DNA of 64,000 nucleotides from Ligustrum vulgare (taxonomy: Eukaryota; Streptophyta; Magnoliopsida; Lamiales; Oleaceae), in NCBI GenBank assembly GCA_963555705.1, contig OY743187.1, forward strand, positions 17,374,133 to 17,438,132. The letters are read 5' to 3'. Below the pieces are notes generated by a model. It searched no databases, was not told the DNA's origin, and was given only the letters and a program-made list of their open reading frames with translations. Positions within the stretch are counted from its first letter, which is position 1. Each line of letters begins with the position of its first letter. Positions 57,900 through 64,000 of this stretch are shown here, piece by piece. The position numbers were made by a program, and so were the translations under genes.

Positions 57900-58790
57900 A
57901 CTAAGATTGAAAATACAAACTGAAACCTATGCGTCGCAATGATTTACATATCGCGTATGTTGGACAAAATAGTTCGAAGGTGCAAAAGTTTATTGATGAG
58001 ATTCGAAGCGCAGAAGAAACGTCGGAAAGATCCGAACCCAGGTTGTGGATAGACGGTGGAATCTTGACCCGATATTCACGACGCGATGGCTCGACGATGC
58101 GGAATAAAGAACCAAGACTTTCGAAACGCCACAAGGATTTGCCCAATCTCCTTGATAAGTCTCTAATTTTCAACGCCACAAATACTCTCGTGAATATTTG
58201 ATAAGTTCTGGATGAACGCCACAAGATAATCAATCTTGATAAGTTTGAGTTTGTAATGTGAATCCACACATTAAACAATTGAAAAACATTCAATCTCTTT
58301 TTATTCAATCATCAAAGTCTGAATTACAATGAATGGAAAAAACGTATAAATAAGCAAAATAAAACCCTAGTCGCTAATCTACTCAAAATAGAATTCTAAT
58401 TAGACTAAAATAACTAAAACTGATAAGGAAATAAAATAATGCGAAATCTGGAAAATTCTGATCCTTAAGTAGTTACGGCCGTAAAGATGACACTTACGGC
58501 CGTAAGTGTGTTTCTGTTTAAGGTTACGGCCGCGATCCCTTATTTACGGCCGTAAATCGAAAATCTTGAAATTCTGCATTTTAACCTGAGGGGAGGTTAC
58601 GGCTGTGACATATGTTGGTTACGGCCGTGACAGTCCTTCTACATAATTTTCGGTTCTTTTTTACACGGTTTGATCTTCAAAGCTCGTCGAACCTGTTGAA
58701 TTCTTATTTTGGCTTGAATATTTAAATTTTCCCGTCAAGCCTGCTATGACTCTGATAGTCGAGGGTCTGGAACATATCATTTATAGTCGA
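57900..58790 (-). repeat. LTR-like fragment with palindromic TTACGGCCGTAA cluster
   Basis: On the minus strand the layout is LTR-like: six copies of a TTACGGCCGTAA-type motif (58471-58640), then a TATA-like TTATTTATAC near 58350, then a less AT-rich stretch. Termini and target repeats were not found. Frames on both strands at 57901-58308 have no recognised domain and are not called as genes. Confidence 0.45.
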
Positions 58791-60868
58791 TGACAATCTA
58801 TCGTATGGTATACCATTGAAAACATATCTTAATTCAATAAATCAAATATTACAAATTCATTTTTGAAAGTACAGTAATATTAAAAATACAAAAAAAGAAT
58901 TGTTAAAAAATATAAGTTCGTCCACGCACATTCTAATATTAGATTGTGATTGTTTTTTATATTGTTTAGGTGAAAATCATTTTTATTCAATATTTTGTAG
59001 TTTTGTAGTCATTATTTTCTACATTTTTAATCAGTTTTTAATTACGTTAAAAATTAAAGAGATGAAAAATTTAATTTAACCATTCATAATTTATAAATCA
59101 TATCTTCAACATACTTTTAACCCTTTTTTATGCTCACTTGATTTAAATAAAACGGATAATTTATTTGGACACGAAACATACAACATTTTAAATTTTAAAT
59201 TCCAAAATTATGATTATTAAAAATGTATTTGATGTTGTTTAAAAAAAGTACTTGTGATTTTGAGTGGTGATTTTTAGGAGAATATGTCGTAAAAAAACTA
59301 AGAATCTTTTTTTTTTATTTTTGTGTAATATTATATTAATGTTAATGTGTGGTTGAAAAAAAAAAGATAAAACGATGTTTGAGGAATAATAAACATCAAA
59401 TTGATATTAAAATTAGTTTCCATGGGATAAGATGGACTTTTTACAACTCTAACATAAAAATAAATAAATACAAAATCTAGCTACAAATCTTTCACGTTAT
59501 ACAAAACCAAAACCAAAAACTTTTGGACTACTTCTTCAACCAAGATCAAACCTCTGGTATACTTTATTCAGTTCAATTCACGTTCACGTTAAATCACATA
59601 TGGTTAATATGATTTCGGATCGTTTGATATGATGGAAGACTCAAAGAATGTCATTGATTAACAATGTTATGTTCAGATCTTCACATTCAACCATGGATAA
59701 AAACAAAAAAGGAGCTGGACGTGACGCCGAATGTATCCTTCGTTTCTTTTACAGGAAAATGGGAAAATCTAAATCTCTTGTATATTTGTAACACCCAAAA
59801 CAAGATAATGTATACATACATTGACAACTTTTTTTTATCCAGTTCAACTAGTAAGTTTTTATTTTCATGAGATTTGTTTAAATAATGTAATTTAAAATAT
59901 TTGAAAGCTTGAAATGGGGGGAAAAACTACACATATTAACAGTACTTGAGATATGTATTTATGTATGTATATGTATCTCTGATATGAAGTAAGAAATTCA
60001 AAAAAAGAGAAAAAAATTGAGAAAGAAAAAACTAAATCGGTGAATAATCATATTGCAGATTTTTAAAAAAAATTACTTATTGTATATGATATAAATAAAT
60101 GTATCTATTATGTTATCCGTCTAATTATTTTTTGCTTTTATGAATCTAAATAAATTGTAATTGGTTTTCATTATTGGGAAATAATTTTTGATATTTAAAT
60201 GCACGATTTCTGAAGTTTAATCAACACTATGTACTTGTTTTTCCTAATTTATTGAATCAGTAAAATTTATGGTTATCTCATTAAATAAATTCATTCTATT
60301 TGATTAAATAGCGACAGAAGTGTAGATGCTAGATGGAAATACAGATATTAAAATGATGCTCAAATAACCAAGGGTAAATAACTACAACCAATGTGGAAGA
60401 AAGATCATAATTGTACTGTAGAAGACGTACCTCATGCATGGTTTCACGTTAAAAAAGAAATTTACCTTATGAAAATGTATGTACCAAACAAATTAATGAA
60501 TTTGTATTAAGTTATATTCTTTAACAATTAATGTTTAATTTTATGGAAACTTACTATTTATAGAAACAAAAAATGGATGGGAAAATAGCTAAGAATTGTT
60601 TTAAGGAAGAGCCCAACTTTTATATAAAGATAATAAAATTAAAATTGATTAATAAAAAATCAACCATTATTTAGAATTTACCAATATATATATATATATT
60701 ATATGTATAAGGTAATAAATACGTTCATATTTATCTAGATTTTGAATTCACATTTGACATCCATCTATTTTGCATTCACACTATTTAAATTTATGAAAAC
60801 TTACTATTTATAGATATGAAAAATATGAGGGAAAATATTTTTAGGAACTCCCTTACTTTTATATATTA
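58791..60868. other. AT-rich intergenic DNA
   Basis: No gene or complete element was recognised. Two diverged copies of AACTTACTATTTATAGA (near 60549 and 60800) lie just before the Helitron-like end at 60869. Confidence 0.35.
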
Positions 60869-62271
60869 CTAGTAATCGCACCCGTGCGATGCACGGAATG
60901 AATAATATTTATTGAATAAGTTGTTAAAATACAATGCCCGATAAAAATAACACAATAAAAAAATAATAATAATAACTTGCATACACAAATTGTGAATAAT
61001 TTGTAATTTCATTTCTCCTTATAAGATTTCTTACTTTAATGCATAAATTGTATATTCAATATACAACAACAAAAAAAAAAGTTATTAATTGCATTTTTTT
61101 TAACAGTTAATTGTTCATTATCTAGTTTCCTTAGTTTAATTATTCATATAGAATTGATTATTCAAAAATAAACTTTTTTTAATGTTCATTCACAACCACA
61201 TATTATTTAAAAACTAATTTTTCACAATTGCACATACTACTTTTTAACCACACATTCTAAAAAAAGAAAATCAATTTTTAACCACTCAATTGATTAATTG
61301 ACAATTGTTTTATTTTTTATACTACCTTCTTTCACTTTCAATCACACATTTAAAATAATTTCTATACTTTATATCAAACTTACTCATATTCAATGGTTTC
61401 AAATACAATGTGACATTTTATTTTTCACCAAGTATTGAAAATGGTCATGTTACCCCCACACACACACAAAATTATTTTTTGTGCATGTTAAATAAATGTA
61501 TGGACTATATTTTATTTTTAAATAGAATAAGTTTGATAAAACCTTATATTTTTATTTTCTATAGAATTCAATGAATTAATTGTTAAAGTCTATAGTATAT
61601 ATTTTACAAATTGATGTTATTTTAAATTTATAAAAATTAAAAAATAGATAAATGAGTAAAATTATAAAATTAATTTCAAAATTACCAAAGAGTTTATCGA
61701 AACCTGAAGTTGTAGAAATTAAAATGATTAAATTGAATTTACTTAGAAAGATCGGATATCATTATTTCTTTTAATTTGATAAGAAAAAAGATTTGAAATT
61801 AATCATTTATGTCAAATTGAAGTTAGGTAAGAAATGATAAATATCATTTTATGATTTAGATGAGATAAATTAAAAAGATTGGATATTGAAAAAAGTAAAA
61901 AGTATAAGTAAAACTTTTACCTTTATTATTTGATGCAATTTTAAGAATGATATATTTAGAGTTTGCTCTCATTTGTTAACTTGTATTGAACTTCTCATTA
62001 AGATCATGAATTTGACACCTATATTGCATATTTTTTTACTTCAAAATATTACAATAATTATCAAAAGAATAAAATAATATACAATTTGATCTTTTTATAG
62101 ATTTTTTATTTTTTACAATCAATAAGTCATTTATTATAAGTCACCTATAATTAATTTTGCATTAATTGAAGTTTCCTAATTCAATTATTAAAATAATTAA
62201 TAAAATTACAAAGTTTCCTAAAATAGCAGGGAAAAATGGCGGGAAACTATGTGTGGGTTTTTTGGCTGCTA

Positions 62272-62345
<74 letters not shown>

Positions 62346-62547
62346 AAGATAAAGAAAAGATAAAGATTAAGATAAGATTAAGATTAAGATTAAGAATATT
62401 AAGATCAAGATCGAATGTTGTCCCCGTGATTTCTGAGAAATATCTAGGCCCAGTAAAAATAGATCATAGATCATTCAAAAAAAAAAAAAAAGGATTACCT
62501 AAAGTGCGAGAGATGAGAGGAGATATATCTCCCTACTATATATAAGA
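60869..62547 (-). mobile_element. Helitron-like element C (1.68 kb, minus strand)
   Basis: On the minus strand it would start TCTTATATATAGTAGGG after host A (62547) and end with a perfect hairpin CCGTGC-ATC-GCACGG (60882-60896), then GGTGCGATTA and CTAG (60869-60872) before host T. TC...hairpin...CTAG between A and T is the Helitron signature. No Rep/helicase is present, so it is non-autonomous. An ATT microsatellite (62266-62340) lies inside. Confidence 0.5.
62266..62340. repeat. TTA/ATT microsatellite
   Basis: About 25 uninterrupted ATT units. Open frames of poly-Ile or poly-Leu here are artefacts. Confidence 0.95.
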
Positions 62548-62880
62548 TTCAACTACAAAATTACTATTCATGTCCCAAAAATGACACTTTTAGTTGAAAT
62601 CGCGAAATTCATGAAACGCGTTTTATTTTTTTTTTCCTTCATACCATACTGTTAGCATTCTCTTATTCTTATCTTTTAGGAACGCGTACGAAGCTTCTCA
62701 TTTCTTCTTCTTCTGTCGCTCTCTCTCTCTCTTACTCTCACAGTCGAACTATTATCGTAGGGTTACGCCGGCGCGCATCTCGCATCTCGATCGCACTCGA
62801 AGTTTCGTTTTTCTTTTGTTCTGTTGTTTGTTTTGTATAGATCTATGTTTTTCCCCCCATTTTGATGCTTTTTATTTTAG

Positions 62881-62951
62881 CTTGCAGACAATCGCGCTTA
62901 CAGATCGTCCGTACCTAGGTTTGGAGTTGTCGTCGTTTTTCGTCGGCGACG
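62881..62951 (+). other. Putative 5'UTR exon, copy a
   Basis: Bounded by TTTTATTTTAG and GTGAGTATT, 71 bp. It starts CTTGCAGACAATCGCGC and ends TCGTCGGCGACG, and has no ATG. Confidence 0.45.
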
Positions 62952-63057
62952 GTGAGTATTTCTTTTGTTCCGTTTGTTGTTTTTGTATAGATCTACGTTT
63001 TGTTTTCCTTTGTGTAGATCTATGTTTTTTTCCCTGATTTTGATGCTTTTATTTTAG

Positions 63058-63128
63058 CTTGCACGCAGTCGCGCTTACAGATCGTCCGTACCTAGGTTTG
63101 GAGTTTTCGTCGTTTCTCGTCGGCGACG
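63058..63128 (+). other. Putative 5'UTR exon, copy b
   Basis: Same length and nearly the same sequence as copy a, 177 bp downstream, again bounded by ATTTTAG and GTGAGC. Flanking intron sequence (TGTATAGATCTA, GATTTTGATGCTTTTATT) is duplicated with it, so the unit arose by a tandem duplication. Confidence 0.45.
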
Positions 63129-64000
63129 GTGAGCATTTCTTTTGTTCCGTTTTTTGTTTTGTATGGATCTATGTTTTGTTTTCCCGATTTTTATGCCATC
63201 GAGCCTGCAAAGCACTTCTTTCTGTTCCTTTTTTTTTTTTTAAGCGTCTGGTCCATCGCGTATAGTTCACACCTGGGTTTCTTCACTGTCTTTGTCTCTG
63301 ATTAATGTACGTCCGAGGTTTTCTGATTAATGTACGTCCGAGGTTTTTCCTTTTATGGTGTGCCTATTTTTAACTCTTTGATTTTTAGTTCATTTGCAGT
63401 GAATGTCTAGATTATTGTTGAATATTTAGTTTCTTCTACTTTTTATTGTTGTTGTTGATGTTGATTTCTTTTTTTTTCTCTACGTACAACTATTTGATTT
63501 TGTTATTTTTATTCTATTTCCTTTTCCTGTTGATACTTACACATTTTTGATTTGTTTTTTTTTACTAATCTTTTTTTCATCTCCTATTGATAACTGATTA
63601 ACGTTAAAATGAAGGTTTTTAATTTAGATACTGTTTGAATAAATGAACTAGGCAGTTGAGAAGCTGAAGATTAAGAATATAAATAAATTTTTAGAAGCAC
63701 CTAAGCATGTGTGCGTTTTTCTTTTTGCACTTACCAATGAGTAAAGGCAGCCCACATGCTCTACTACTTTTTCTATTTTTAATCAATTTTGGTAAGTCGT
63801 CCTATATTTATAATAGTTATTAGACTGATAGTGATGTGATATTTTGTATATTTGTGTCAGGAGACTTTCCAGCTTGAATTGTGGACTAGATTTTGAAGCA
63901 GGTAGAACTGATTAAGTTTTTTTCTGTTTTCTCTTTTTTTCACTTAATTTTGTGGTCACGTATCTTCAGCTCTTTTTTTTCACCATGTCTGATGTGTATA

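Larger units (their letters stand above)
62690..64000 (+). other. Probable 5' leader exons of a gene cut by the window end
   Basis: A CT-rich, less AT-rich stretch (62695-62800, CTCTCTCTCT and GTAGGGTTACGCC) looks like a plant core promoter and first exon. Splice-like sites follow: TTTTATTTTAG at 62880 and GTGAGT at 62952, bounding a 71-bp exon; the same exon is repeated at 63058-63128. A further possible exon is 63862-63900 (GTGTCAG before, GTAGAA after). An acceptor CTTCAG at 63969 precedes CACCATGTCTGATGTG with ATG at 63985 (MSDVY...). Only five codons are in the window, so the product is unknown. Exon calls come from splice consensus only. Confidence 0.4.

Noticed and set aside
57901..58308. 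135- and 90-codon frames on opposite strands as genes
   Set aside because: Both lie in an LTR-like fragment with a TATA-like box and a palindromic array, and neither shows a known domain.
62166..62545. Frames with poly-Leu or poly-Ile
   Set aside because: Translations of the ATT microsatellite.

Overview
This is nuclear DNA of a flowering plant: AT-rich, intron-rich and dominated by nested transposable elements. The R1/late-blight-type NLR remnants at the left suggest an asterid eudicot, possibly Lamiales; that placement is inference. Two host genes can be rebuilt exon by exon, both on the minus strand, and both keep an open frame through every splice junction. The first is a plastid 1-deoxy-D-xylulose 5-phosphate reductoisomerase (DXR; 30215-35561, 12 exons, 474 codons). 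The second is an RNA exosome cap subunit, RRP40 (39818-54477, 9 coding exons, 240 codons). The 5' part of a third gene probably enters at the right edge on the plus strand (about 62690-64000), with short non-coding leader exons and a candidate ATG at 63985.

Region by region. 1-12120 holds two copies of a segment with a broken NLR gene. Copy 1 is 1 to about 2367; copy 2 is about 3838-12120. Copy 2 was split by a 4.6-kb Mutator-like element (4193-8808), which itself took up a LINE, a MITE and other repeats, and by a 1.4-kb hAT element (9794-11179). Copy 1 keeps both empty sites. A complete Cassandra-type TRIM with 5S rRNA-like sequence in each LTR lies between the copies (2771-3467). About 12560-21943 looks like inserted mitochondrial-type DNA, interrupted by a solo LTR (13510-17657) that carries a second, nested solo LTR (15661-17332); both have matching 5-bp target duplications. 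About 21944-29857 is a mosaic of hAT, Tourist and Harbinger-like elements, including a probable Pack-MULE (24587-26337) carrying a decayed FLZ/DUF581 gene fragment.

30215-54477 holds DXR and RRP40. RRP40 intron 4 is about 9 kb because it contains a hAT element with two nested MITEs and a rearranged Sirevirus-like copia element (44381-51235). That element is the most unusual object in the window. It has intact outer ends and a perfect 5-bp target duplication, but inside it is a large inverted repeat: two near-identical arms of about 2.3 kb, each with the 3' ORF, purine tracts and part of the LTR, on either side of an RT/RNase H remnant. One arm junction lies at a 13-bp inverted repeat present within the LTR itself.

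54798-62547 is intergenic sequence with Helitron-like termini, a Stowaway MITE and an LTR-like fragment that carries a cluster of palindromic motifs. No CRISPR array, operon or bacterial feature is present. No intact tRNA or rRNA gene was found; the 5S-like stretches belong to the Cassandra LTRs.
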